Source: Bradyrhizobium rifense (lineage in GTDB: Bacteria > Pseudomonadota > Alphaproteobacteria > Rhizobiales > Xanthobacteraceae). Taken from it: 64,000 nucleotides of DNA. Under the pieces are notes generated by a model. That model saw only the letters and a program-made list of their open reading frames with translations. It was not told the DNA's origin and did not search any database. The position numbers were made by a program, and so were the translations under genes. Location: positions 62,001 to 126,000 of the forward strand of contig NZ_VSSS01000038.1 in NCBI RefSeq assembly GCF_008123425.1. The letters run 5' to 3'. This document shows, in pieces, positions 27,626 to 35,534 of this stretch (positions are counted from its first letter, which is position 1; the number at the start of each line of letters is the position of its first letter).

Positions 27626-28696
27626 GTGCAAGAGAATATCCGGGTGAGCCTGCATGCGCCGCTCGTGCTTCTGACAGGAGCCGCCGGCTGGTTGGGCGGA
27701 CGCATAGCGGCGGCGCTCACGATAGGTCTGCCAGAAGCACGACTTCTCGTAACCGGAGGCTTCCGGGTGAGAGCGCTCGTGCTCGCGGGAGAAGACGTGT
27801 CGCAGCTGCGTCAACAAGGCGTGGAAATCGTGACTGGTGATATCCGGGATATGGCAACTGTGCGTGCATTCGTGGCCGGTGCCGAGGGCGCCGTGCTGAT
27901 TCACCTGGCGGGGATCATTCATCCCAAAACGGTTGCTCAGTTTGAAGCGATTAACACGCAAGGCACGATCAATCTGCTCACGGTAGCGCAGAAGGTAGGC
28001 GTGCGGCGCGCGATTGTCATGTCCTCGAATTCGCCGATGGGCTGCAACCCACATCCGGACCACAGGTTCACAGAGGAAACCCCGTATAACCCATATATGG
28101 GATACGGCCGCTCCAAGATGCTGATGGAAAAGGCGCTGCGTGCGGAAATTGCCGTTGGCGGCCCGACGGAAATTGTCATCGTCCGAGCGCCCTGGTTCTA
28201 CGGACCCAACCAGCCGTCAAGGCAAACGCTCTTTTTCAAGCTGGTCAAGGACGGTAAGTTTCCCATCATTGGACCTGGGCGGAACCGCCGCTCGATGGGT
28301 TATACCGACAATCTCGCGCAGGGCATCCTGCTTGCCGCAACCCACCAAAATGCGGCTGGCGAGATTTTTTGGCTTGCCGACGAGACGCCTTACACCATGA
28401 ATGAAATTGTCGAGACCGTCAGCAAAGTCCTGCATGAAGATTTCGGCATGACGGTCAAGCCCAACCAAGTCCGCCTGCCGAGCATTGTAGCCAAAGTCGC
28501 AACGATGGTTGATGCAACTCTTCAGTATGCCGACATCTATCACCCGAAAATCCATGTCCTGTCTGAAATGAACAAGACAATTGCTTGCGATATCGCAAAG
28601 GCCAAAAAAGTGCTCGGTTATGCGCCGAAGATCGCCTTGCGAGAAGGCATGCGCCTCTCGGTCGAATCGTGTCTCAAGAGCAGGCAAGCGATTTAG
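27626..28696 (+). CDS. Extended SDR, 3-beta-HSD/NAD-epimerase family
   Basis: 356 residues starting at GTG after AAGGGG, 11 bases behind the GMC gene. It has LLTGAAGWLGG (about 15-25) as nucleotide site, the catalytic YGRSK (Tyr160, Lys164) and VRAPWFYGPNQPSR, which recall steroid dehydrogenase/isomerase-type and sugar epimerases. It is distinct from the SDR at 24349 (different lengths and poor agreement outside the motifs), so it is not a recent duplicate. It is the last gene of the sigma-54-driven unit; no hairpin terminator was recognised after it. Confidence 0.88.
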   Translation: MQENIRVSLHAPLVLLTGAAGWLGGRIAAALTIGLPEARLLVTGGFRVRALVLAGEDVSQLRQQGVEIVTGDIRDMATVRAFVAGAEGAVLIHLAGIIHPKTVAQFEAINTQGTINLLTVAQKVGVRRAIVMSSNSPMGCNPHPDHRFTEETPYNPYMGYGRSKMLMEKALRAEIAVGGPTEIVIVRAPWFYGPNQPSRQTLFFKLVKDGKFPIIGPGRNRRSMGYTDNLAQGILLAATHQNAAGEIFWLADETPYTMNEIVETVSKVLHEDFGMTVKPNQVRLPSIVAKVATMVDATLQYADIYHPKIHVLSEMNKTIACDIAKAKKVLGYAPKIALREGMRLSVESCLKSRQAI

Positions 28697-28820
28697 GCTT
28701 ATCTTTCTATTGACTGACCGGCTGATCAAGACCGCCTTATTCGGAAGCATCTGAACTCGAGTCATTATTGAGGTCGTTCTTAAGTAATCCGCCGTTCGCG
28801 ACTGTGCTGTTGGCTGGTTT

Positions 28821-29171
28821 CTACCTAAGCATGAGGCGGCGAGCTTGTTCGGTCGAATGCTCAAGCGCTACGCTACGCAAGAAGTAAGCATTCGGCGTAG
28901 GCCGCGCCCTGATGGGATTATTCTGGCGGCCAGCGCTTAAGCAACCTCGGATTTTCTTTATAGAGATTTGGATGAGTTCGATGAGACGCTCGATGCCGAA
29001 GTCGGTGAACGCTTGAACGCCGTCTTCGCCGACGCCGAACACCCAAATGGCGCCGTCCTCAATCTTCATTTCGTTAGCGACGTCTCGTAGCCAATCTTCA
29101 TCTTCGCCGAGGTCGTTCGCGACCTGGGTGATGGTGGTGACGTGATGGACCTTGTTGACGTGGGTGGTCAT
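28821..29171 (-). CDS. Accessory ORF of an IS66-type element
   Basis: 116 residues on the minus strand from an ATG at 29171 that overlaps the stop of the IS66 tnpC fragment in ATGA, so it would be translationally coupled. It begins MTTHVNKVHHVTTITQVAND and is acidic in the middle (LGEDEDWLRDVANEMKIEDG). No enzyme motif is visible. The coupling and position mark it as a fourth gene of this IS66 element; its role is unknown. Its C-terminal half may be altered, as the basic tail differs in composition from the rest. Confidence 0.5.
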   Translation of the reverse strand: MTTHVNKVHHVTTITQVANDLGEDEDWLRDVANEMKIEDGAIWVFGVGEDGVQAFTDFGIERLIELIQISIKKIRGCLSAGRQNNPIRARPTPNAYFLRSVALEHSTEQARRLMLR

Positions 29172-29428
29172 GCCGCTCGAGCGGAGTTCGCTGACGCCGG
29201 CGTCCAATTCCAGGACAGCAGTTCGTCAAGCCGATGCGACGGATGGGCGGCGATCCGCGTGAAGACGTCGGTCAGCCAGGCTTGCGGGTCGATGGCGTTC
29301 ATTTTCGCGGTGATGATGAGACTGTACATGGCTGTCGCACGCCGCCCTCCGCGATCAGAGCCGCAGAACAACCATGACTTCCGTCCAAGGCGATGCCTCT
29401 TAGGCCTCGTTGTTGGACAGGCATACAC
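29168..29428 (-). pseudogene. IS66 tnpC, C-terminal fragment
   Basis: The minus strand reads LGRKSWLFCGSDRGGRRATA, then MYSLIITAKMNAIDPQAWLT and ending HRLDELLSWNW, the C-terminal region of IS66 transposases. Upstream codons (GLRGIAL) are in another frame, so there is a frameshift, and the rest of the gene is missing because an IS5-type fragment abuts it near 29470. Confidence 0.85.
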
Positions 29429-29469
29429 GACAGCTCGGACGGCTTGATCGCCTGGTCTGGGCGGCTATC

Positions 29470-29567
29470 ACAGGCTCTTATCCAGTAGTGCCTGCAGCCG
29501 CGCCTCGCCTATGCGGTTGCGCCAGCGCGTCTGCGACGAGCGATCGAACACCATCCGGTGCTGGAAG
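29470..29567 (-). pseudogene. IS5-type transposase remnant, second piece
   Basis: The minus strand reads HRMVFDRSSQTRWRNRIGEA and RLQALLDKSL, the middle of an IS5-family transposase (DRSS..RWR.R.GE). It continues the piece at 34830-35110; the IS21 element separated them. Confidence 0.75.
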
Positions 29568-29583
29568 TGCGGAATCCGAGGCA

Positions 29584-29663
29584 ATGCGGCCACCGATTCC
29601 GACGGAAGGCGGCCACCGATTCCGATCGAAAGCGGCCACCCAATCCGAACGAAGGCGGCCACC
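29584..29663. repeat. IS21 left terminal repeat array
   Basis: Four copies of GCGGCCACC followed by a variable ATTCCGA-like spacer, about 25 bases apart. IS21 elements carry such multiple transposase-binding repeats at their ends. Inverted counterparts lie at about 34738-34812. Confidence 0.8.
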
Positions 29664-29750
29664 CTGTTGATAGGGTGAGACGGGGGGCGTTGTCGGCAAT
29701 CTGAACGGGGCAAGGTCCCTCCTTTTGCGGTTCACGCAATGGGAGGTCCG

Positions 29751-31292
29751 ATGCCCGCCGAGAGATTGCCGATGCGGAAGATTCGAGAAGTTCTACGCCT
29801 GAAGTATTCCTGTGGGACGAGCGATCGGGTGATCTCCCGATCGGTCGGGATCGGTCGCACGGCGATTGCGGAGTATGTCCGCCGCGCCGCGGTGATCGGC
29901 ATCACTTGGCCGATACCGGAGGAGCTCGACGACACCGCGCTGGAGCGCAAGCTGTTTGCGCCGGCCGGCTACAACCCGCCGCGATCGAAGCCGCTTCCGG
30001 ATTGGGGGCATGTCCATGCCGAGTTGCGCCGCCGCAGCGTAACGCTGGCGCTGCTGTGGGAGGAATACCGCGGCCATCATCCCGACGGCTACGGCTACAG
30101 CCGGTTCTGCGACCTCTACGTCGAATGGCGCCACGGGATTACGGCGACCATGCGACAGACCCACGCGGCCGGCGAGAAGCTGTTCGTGGACTTCGCCGGC
30201 GATACCGTGCCGGTGTTCGACGGGCTCACCGGGGAGGTTCGCGCCGCCAAGATCTTCGTCGCGGTCATGGGAGCGTCGAATTACACATTCGTCCAAGCTC
30301 GGTTCAGCGAGGCGTTGCCCGACTGGATCGGCGCCCATGTGGATGCGCTTACCTTCCTGGGCGGGGTGCCGAAGGCGCTCGTCTGCGACAATCTGAAGGC
30401 CGGAGTCACGACGGCGAGCCGCTACGAGCCGGGGGTCAACCGGACCTACCAGGATCTCGCGGCCCATTACGGCACCACCATCATGCCGGCGCGGCCGCGC
30501 AAGCCGCGCGACAAGGCCAAGGTCGAGGCGGCGGTTCTCATCGTTCAGCGATGGATTTTGGCGCGGCTGCGCAATCGGCGTTTCTTCTCGCTCGCCGAGT
30601 TGAACGTCGCGATCCGCATCTTGGTCGACGACCTCAATGCCCGCCTGATGCGCAAGCTCGGTGCCAGCCGCCGTGAGTTCTTCGACACCATCGATCGTCC
30701 GGCCCTGATGCCGCTGCCAGCCGAGCCCTATCAGTACGCCGAATGGCGCCGCGCGCGCGTGGCGCCGGATTACCACGTCGAAGTTCAGGGACACTTCTAC
30801 TCGGTGCCATCCCGCCTGATCCGCCAGGTCGTCGAGGTGCGGGCCACCGAGGCTACCATCGAGGTGTTCCATCGCGGCACCCGCATCGCCAGCCACGCAC
30901 GCTCGGGCTTGAAGCGCCGGCACACGACGATCCCAGAGCACATGCCGAGCGCGCATCGCCGATACGCCTTCTGGACGCCGGCGCGTCTGCTGGCCGCCGC
31001 CGAGAAGATCGGTCCGTCCACGGTCGCGCTGTGCGAGGCGATCATGCGGACAAAGCCCCATCCTGAGCAGGGCTTCCGATCCTGTCTCGGTATCCTGCGG
31101 ATGGAGAGGACCTATGGGGCGCAGCGTCTCGAGGCCGCATGCCGCCGTGGTATCAGCATCGGCGCAGCGAGCTATCGGTCGATCGCCTCGATCCTCAAGA
31201 CCGGCCTCGACAAGGCTTTCCTTCCCGACACCACCCCCGACGCCGATCCCATCCAGCACGGCAACATCCGGGGCCGCGGCTACTACCACTGA
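29751..31292 (+). CDS. istA: IS21 transposase IstA
   Basis: 513 residues from the ATG at 29751, which has GGGAGG just upstream. The N-terminal helix-turn-helix (MRKIREVLRLKYSCGTSDRV, then SRSVGIGRTAIAEYV) is followed by a DDE integrase core: FVDFAGDTVPVFD with the first Asp, ALVCDNLKAGV with the second, and the Glu in RDKAKVEAAV. A C-terminal beta domain (VEVQGHFYSVPSRLI) is typical of IstA. It performs strand transfer together with the IstB ATPase encoded 20 bases downstream. The gene appears intact. Confidence 0.95.
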   Translation: MPAERLPMRKIREVLRLKYSCGTSDRVISRSVGIGRTAIAEYVRRAAVIGITWPIPEELDDTALERKLFAPAGYNPPRSKPLPDWGHVHAELRRRSVTLALLWEEYRGHHPDGYGYSRFCDLYVEWRHGITATMRQTHAAGEKLFVDFAGDTVPVFDGLTGEVRAAKIFVAVMGASNYTFVQARFSEALPDWIGAHVDALTFLGGVPKALVCDNLKAGVTTASRYEPGVNRTYQDLAAHYGTTIMPARPRKPRDKAKVEAAVLIVQRWILARLRNRRFFSLAELNVAIRILVDDLNARLMRKLGASRREFFDTIDRPALMPLPAEPYQYAEWRRARVAPDYHVEVQGHFYSVPSRLIRQVVEVRATEATIEVFHRGTRIASHARSGLKRRHTTIPEHMPSAHRRYAFWTPARLLAAAEKIGPSTVALCEAIMRTKPHPEQGFRSCLGILRMERTYGAQRLEAACRRGISIGAASYRSIASILKTGLDKAFLPDTTPDADPIQHGNIRGRGYYH

Positions 31293-31311
31293 CCAGCAAG
31301 AAGGAGACCTT

Positions 31312-31951
31312 ATGCTCAGCAACCACACCCACGAACGTCTTGCCGCTCTCGGGCTCGCCGGCATGGCCAAGGCCTTCGATGATCAGCAACGCCAACCCGA
31401 CGTCACCGCGCTGACCTTCGAGCAGCGGCTCGGCCTGATGATTGATCGCGAAGCAACCGAGCGGGAGAACAAAAGGCTCACCGTGCGCCTGAAGTTCGCC
31501 TCGCTACGGCAGACCGCAATCATCGAAGATGTCGATCTGCGCGCTCCGCGCGGCATCGACCGCGCCTTCTTTGCCAAGCTCGTCGATGGCGATTGGATCA
31601 GCCGCAAGCAAAATTTGCTCATTACCGGGCCAACTGGCGTCGGCAAGAGCTGGATCGCCTGCGCACTCGGCCACAAGGCATGCCGCGATAATCGATCCGT
31701 CTTATATCATCGCCTGCCAAGGCTGTTCGAAGCTCTTGCGCTCGCCCGCGGCGACGGACGCTATGCGCGGCTCCTCAAGACGCTATCGAGGGTCGATTTG
31801 CTCATCCTCGATGATTGGGGCCTCGCCCCGCTTACCGGCGAGCAGCGTCGCGATCTCCTCGAAGTCGTCGACGATCGACACCAGCGCGGATCGACCATCA
31901 TCACCAGCCAGGTACCGATCGAAAATTGGCATGAGGTCATCGCCGAGCCGA
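31312..31951 (+). pseudogene. istB: istB 5' part, interrupted
   Basis: Starts at ATG after AAGGAG. Reads an AAA+ helper ATPase with Walker A TGPTGVGKSW, Walker B LLILDDWG and the SQVPIENWHEVIAEP segment, then breaks. The 3' part is at 34587-34708. Joining 31951 to 34587 restores an in-frame gene of 253 codons (VIAEP-TIADAVLDRLVH), so the serine-recombinase element inserted precisely here. Confidence 0.92.
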
Positions 31952-31956
31952 TGACT

Positions 31957-34059
31957 TCATGATGCCTCCTTCTTCGAATGCTTGGTGCGTCGTACCCGAT
32001 TGCGAAGCTGACGGATTTGGTCGTCTGAGAGCTCGATCTGCCATGGCTGGCCTTTGGCTAACTGACGACCTGCCAGCAATCCCCGCGCGAGATAATCGAA
32101 CACCGTCTGCGGGGTCACTCCAAGCTCAGCCGCTGCGCCCTGAATTGAGAAGCTTCCATCGGGCCAGCGCATCGGATTCTTGTCCACGCCGTTGATTTTG
32201 ACGGTGGGAATGCCCCAGCGGGTACGCAACAGCCAGACATTCTCGCCTTTGAAGGCGCAGCCTCGGGCCGCGACGAAGCCTTCCTGATTGAGTATTGCCG
32301 CGATGTCGGCATCCATTTTGTGTTCAGCATTCAACTCGACGATCCGTTGCCGCAACCGATCAATGTCGATGTAATCACGGTAGGTCTGAACGCGCCGTTG
32401 CACGTGATGCTCGCTGGTTGCACCGGTCTGCCAGACGATCTTGAGCCACACCTGACCTCGGGTCCGCTTCTGATCAAGAACGACTTCGCGGATCACAAAT
32501 CGCAGAATGCGCTTGCGATCGGCTGCCGACGTGGTGGCCGCGTTCCAAATCCGCGGCAGGTTCTCTCCGAGCGCTTGTAGCCCTGCGCGTTCCACCGGGC
32601 CAATCAGAAGCGGCTCTTGCGCGCGCCAACGCGCATGCTGCTGCTCGACCGCCTCGACGACACGCAGCTTCTCTTCCCAAGCCCGCTCAAGTGAGCGCGC
32701 CACAAGACGATTCTCGGGCTCGACGGCGTCATACTGACGCCGAGCGCGCTCGGCCTCGTAGCGGGCGCGCTCCACGCGAAGCGCCCACTGGCGCTCGAGC
32801 TGACGGCTCTCCTGCTCCAGTTGGCCCGCGGCTGCGAGTGCGATCTCAATCTGATCCGGCACCAGGGCATCGAGGACCACCCGCTCGACCAGCGCGTCAA
32901 CCGCCAAGGCACGGACTTCCTGACACAGTGCATTGCCTTGCTGGTCCCGATCCGAGCGGCAGCAATAGACCGGATAGTCGGCATTCGGGCCCGTGTAGCG
33001 CATGCTCATGCGCCGTCCGCAACGGCCGCAGATCGCAATCCCTTGTAACAGGGCTGCCCCCTTGCGCGGTACGCCAGAGTGTCCTGCCTCATAGCGGCAG
33101 ACGTTATCTGCCAGTCGCCCCTGGTTGGCCATGAACTCCTCCCAGCTGATATAGCCTGGGTGAGCGGCGTGGAGGCAAACCGCCCAATCCGCGATCGCTA
33201 CCTTGACCGTTCCCGTCAGCGATCCCGGCCGGCATCGGCTCGGGTCCTTTTGCCGGCGGCCATAAACATACGCCCCAGCATAGGCCGGATTCTGAAGGAT
33301 ATTAAGGACGCGTGTGCTATCTGGCGCACGCCAGACGATCTCGTGTGGAGAAGGTCCAAGCAGCGGCCGAACCGGCAAGGACAATCCATTCCTGTCCAAG
33401 TAACGCATCACACGGCGCGCGCTTTGCAGTTCCCGGAATTTGGCAAACACGAGATGAAGACGGGCCCGCACCTCCTCATCCGGATTGAGAACAATTGTGC
33501 CCGCTCGATCGTAGGCGAGCCCGGCCGGCAGCGGCAGCCGCAGTTCGCCCCGCGCCGCCTTCTGGCGTTCCCCTTGGTGAAGGCGCATCCGAAGCTGATG
33601 CAGCTCCGCCTCGCTCATGATGCCGGACAGGCCCAACAGCAGGCGGTCGTGATAGGCGCGCGGATCGTAAAGCCGCTCGCCATCCGCAATCAGCACGCCA
33701 AATACCGAGCACAGTTCGAGAAGCTGATGCCAGTCCCGGTTATTGCGGGCCAAGCGCGAAGCGTCGAGACTCACCACGAGACCGGCGTTGCCAAGGCCGA
33801 TCTCGGCAATGAGCTTCTGGAAACCATGACGGTCCACGCCGCCAGCACCGGATTTGCCCAGATCCTCGTCAATCACCTGGACGCGCTCGGGCGGCCAGCC
33901 CAGACCGATGGCGCGATCGACAAGGCGGTACTGCAGCTCGGTGCTCTCCTGATGCTGGCGCACCTGGTTCACGGATGACTGCCGCACGTAGACATAGGCC
34001 AATTTGGCTCGGTGAGCCGTCGTGAGCCGCTCGTCAGCGACGGTCGAGCTGATCAGCAC
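31957..34059 (-). CDS. Large serine recombinase
   Basis: 700 residues from a GTG at 34059 preceded by GGAAGGGG. The N-terminal resolvase domain starts KLAYVYVRQSSVNQV with the catalytic Ser in RQSS, and contains SLDASRLARNNRD with the supporting Arg residues. A Recombinase domain follows (ILQNPAYAGAYVYGRRQKDP), then a zinc ribbon (ICGRCGRRMSMRY..CCRSD), a coiled coil rich in Arg and Glu (about 430-520) and a C-terminal helix-turn-helix (SIQGAAAELGVTPQTVFDYL). It would integrate or excise the small element holding it. A related, decayed copy is seen at 40968-43839. Confidence 0.95.
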   Translation of the reverse strand: MLISSTVADERLTTAHRAKLAYVYVRQSSVNQVRQHQESTELQYRLVDRAIGLGWPPERVQVIDEDLGKSGAGGVDRHGFQKLIAEIGLGNAGLVVSLDASRLARNNRDWHQLLELCSVFGVLIADGERLYDPRAYHDRLLLGLSGIMSEAELHQLRMRLHQGERQKAARGELRLPLPAGLAYDRAGTIVLNPDEEVRARLHLVFAKFRELQSARRVMRYLDRNGLSLPVRPLLGPSPHEIVWRAPDSTRVLNILQNPAYAGAYVYGRRQKDPSRCRPGSLTGTVKVAIADWAVCLHAAHPGYISWEEFMANQGRLADNVCRYEAGHSGVPRKGAALLQGIAICGRCGRRMSMRYTGPNADYPVYCCRSDRDQQGNALCQEVRALAVDALVERVVLDALVPDQIEIALAAAGQLEQESRQLERQWALRVERARYEAERARRQYDAVEPENRLVARSLERAWEEKLRVVEAVEQQHARWRAQEPLLIGPVERAGLQALGENLPRIWNAATTSAADRKRILRFVIREVVLDQKRTRGQVWLKIVWQTGATSEHHVQRRVQTYRDYIDIDRLRQRIVELNAEHKMDADIAAILNQEGFVAARGCAFKGENVWLLRTRWGIPTVKINGVDKNPMRWPDGSFSIQGAAAELGVTPQTVFDYLARGLLAGRQLAKGQPWQIELSDDQIRQLRNRVRRTKHSKKEAS

Positions 34060-34261
34060 GACCCAGTCCCCTTCCGGGCGTGCCGGGAGCCGCTTGCATC
34101 CGCCGCAGCAGCGTGGCGAGGATTTGAGCGATCTGAGTTTGCGTCGCGGTGGACAGATTCGGCCACAGGGGCGGAATGTCGTCCGTCGGACGGCCGGGTG
34201 GATTTGCCAACGTCGGCATGGGTCGATACGCAACGCGACCTGGAAGCGGTCGGTGGGTCAT
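34034..34261 (-). CDS. Short ORF of the recombinase element
   Basis: 75 residues, start overlapping the end of the useful part of the DUF5372-like gene and its end overlapping the recombinase start, a tight arrangement suggesting coupled translation. It is Pro-rich at the N-terminus (MTHRPLPGRVAYRPMPTLAN) with a predicted helix STATQTQIAQILATLLRRMQ. No function is recognised. Confidence 0.5.
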   Translation of the reverse strand: MTHRPLPGRVAYRPMPTLANPPGRPTDDIPPLWPNLSTATQTQIAQILATLLRRMQAAPGTPGRGLGRADQLDRR

Positions 34262-34541
34262 CGCGAATCACCTTCTCGTCAAGAAGGCTCAGACTCGCGC
34301 TCAAATGTTGCATCAATGGGATCAGCGTCCGTACACTGATGCGCGGCAGGTCGGCCGCGTTCGGGCGGAAAGCGATCGACGTCTCGGTAAGATCCGTCGA
34401 CGCGATCCGAACCCCCCGCCGCCGTCCGTCCGGCAGCGCGACAACAACGTAGGCGGGACCGCGTCCCGACCGCTCCTTCAGCACCTCAAGCCGGTGCCCG
34501 AACAGAAAATGATGCGGGTCAGTGATCGTGACGTGAGACAC
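34053..34541 (-). CDS. DUF5372-like protein of the recombinase element
   Basis: 162 residues from a GTG at 34541. The N-terminal half reads VTITDPHHFLFGHRLEVLKE, then YVVVALPDGRRRGVRIASTD, matching what is known of the DUF5372 group (a small beta-rich protein encoded beside recombinases). The C-terminal half overlaps the next ORF and may be low-complexity read-through. Probably an accessory to the recombinase; role unknown. Confidence 0.6.
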   Translation of the reverse strand: MSHVTITDPHHFLFGHRLEVLKERSGRGPAYVVVALPDGRRRGVRIASTDLTETSIAFRPNAADLPRISVRTLIPLMQHLSASLSLLDEKVIRDDPPTASRSRCVSTHADVGKSTRPSDGRHSAPVAESVHRDANSDRSNPRHAAAADASGSRHARKGTGSC

Positions 34542-34586
34542 GACCCGCTCGAGAATAGGGGTACTCTGACGTGTTCGGTGACCCGA

Positions 34587-34708
34587 CCATCGCCGACGCC
34601 GTCCTGGATCGGCTCGTCCACAATGCTCACCGCCTCACACTCAAGGGAGACAGCATGCGAAAGATCACTGCGCAGCGCGCCAATCTTGACGCAGCCAAAA
34701 AAACCTGA
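34587..34708 (+). pseudogene. istB: istB 3' part
   Basis: Reads IADAVLDRLVHNAHRLTLKG and DSMRKITAQRANLDAAKKT up to TGA at 34708. It continues the frame of istB once the serine-recombinase element is removed. Confidence 0.92.
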
Positions 34709-34737
34709 CCCAACTCCTCATGCCGGCAACGACACCC

Positions 34738-34812
34738 CGGCCGCCTTCGTCGGAACAGGTGGCCGCCTTCGATCGGAATGCATGGTCGCGTTCAATCGGA
34801 ATCCCTGGCCGC
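34738..34812. repeat. IS21 right terminal repeat array
   Basis: Three copies related to GGCCGCCTTCG-TCGGAA, the inverted form of the left-end repeats at 29584-29663. Confidence 0.75.
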
Positions 34813-34829
34813 AATCCCCGGAATCCGCA

Positions 34830-35110
34830 CTGGAAGCACTCCTCGTCTCAGAAGAACCCGAAATAGGGGTTCGCAACCCGGCAATCGCGCAGCACCTAGT
34901 CGGAGAGGTCATTGGTGTGCTTGAAGATGGCCAGCCCGCCATTAAGCCTCTGGGCAGTGGCGGGCTGCGCGGATCATCCGTGTAGACCGCCCCAAACTCC
35001 CGCTCCAGCAACGGCCAATGCACTGTGCGCCCCAGCGCCAGCAGCGGATGATTCAGGTCGATAAATCTGATCGAGCTGCGAGCGGAACAGATCCTGCACT
35101 CCTGTCTCCT
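34830..35110 (-). pseudogene. IS5-type transposase remnant, N-terminal piece
   Basis: The minus strand reads FIDLNHPLLALGRTVHWPLL and EREFGAVYTDDPRSPPLP, then after a frameshift AIFKHTNDLSDEVL and NPYFGFF before a stop, the N-terminal domain of an IS5-family transposase. The IS21 element lies between this and the piece at 29470-29567. It was already frameshifted and carries an in-frame stop. Confidence 0.8.
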
Positions 35111-35534
35111 GGCCTCCGGATGGGCGCATCTTGTGCACTCGCCAAAGGGGAGTGAATCACAAACCAGCAAGGAGTCCTCTCCCGCACGCCTGTTTCCCGG
35201 CAAACACGATTGCCTCCGCGGGACATGTCCAGATTCCAGATCAACGGCTTGGAAGTCCTTCACGGACAACAAATTATGCCGAGTGGTTCTGGGAAGAAGC
35301 CGTTACTCGCGCGCGCTTGGCAGCTAATCGAGTAGTCGTCATCCCGGTCCTGCGACGTCACACATTCGGGCTCTGAGTGCTACCCCGGTAGCATGAGTGC
35401 GCGGGGACTAAGACCTCGGGACCGGCTCGCATTGTTTAGTACGCCGGCCTCAGCCTCCGCTATCGTGGACAATGTTGCTGTGGCATCGATTTGGTCGTCA
35501 GCTTCGTCTTTCGACCACACCTGTAGTGGGCACA
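35111..35534. other. No supported gene
   Basis: About 420 bases of sequence with only short unrecognised frames between the IS5 fragment and the 3' end of the methyltransferase. Confidence 0.4.

Larger units (their letters stand above)
31952..34586 (-). mobile_element. Large-serine-recombinase element inserted in istB
   Basis: 2635 bp bounded by the 4-base identity CCGA (31948-31951 and 34583-34586). Contains, on the minus strand, a DUF5372-like gene, a short overlapping ORF and a 700-residue serine recombinase. No inverted ends are apparent, as expected for serine-recombinase insertion. Removal rebuilds istB exactly. Confidence 0.85.
29568..34829 (+). mobile_element. IS21-family element carrying an inserted serine-recombinase element
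   Basis: Left end TGCGGAATCCGAGG, right end CCGGAATCCGCA (inverted), flanked by the 7-bp direct repeat CTGGAAG at 29561-29567 and 34830-34836. It contains istA and an interrupted istB. Without the inner element it would be about 2.6 kb, normal for IS21. It lies inside an IS5-type transposase remnant. Confidence 0.9.

Noticed and set aside
29584..29663. Regular repeats with spacers, CRISPR-like at first sight
   Set aside because: Only about four units of 9-15 bp, inside an IS21 end with inverted counterparts at the other end; these are transposase-binding repeats.
29793..31370. 525-codon frame on the minus strand
   Set aside because: It is antisense to istA, whose motifs, start and family length are clear; high GC produces the long shadow.
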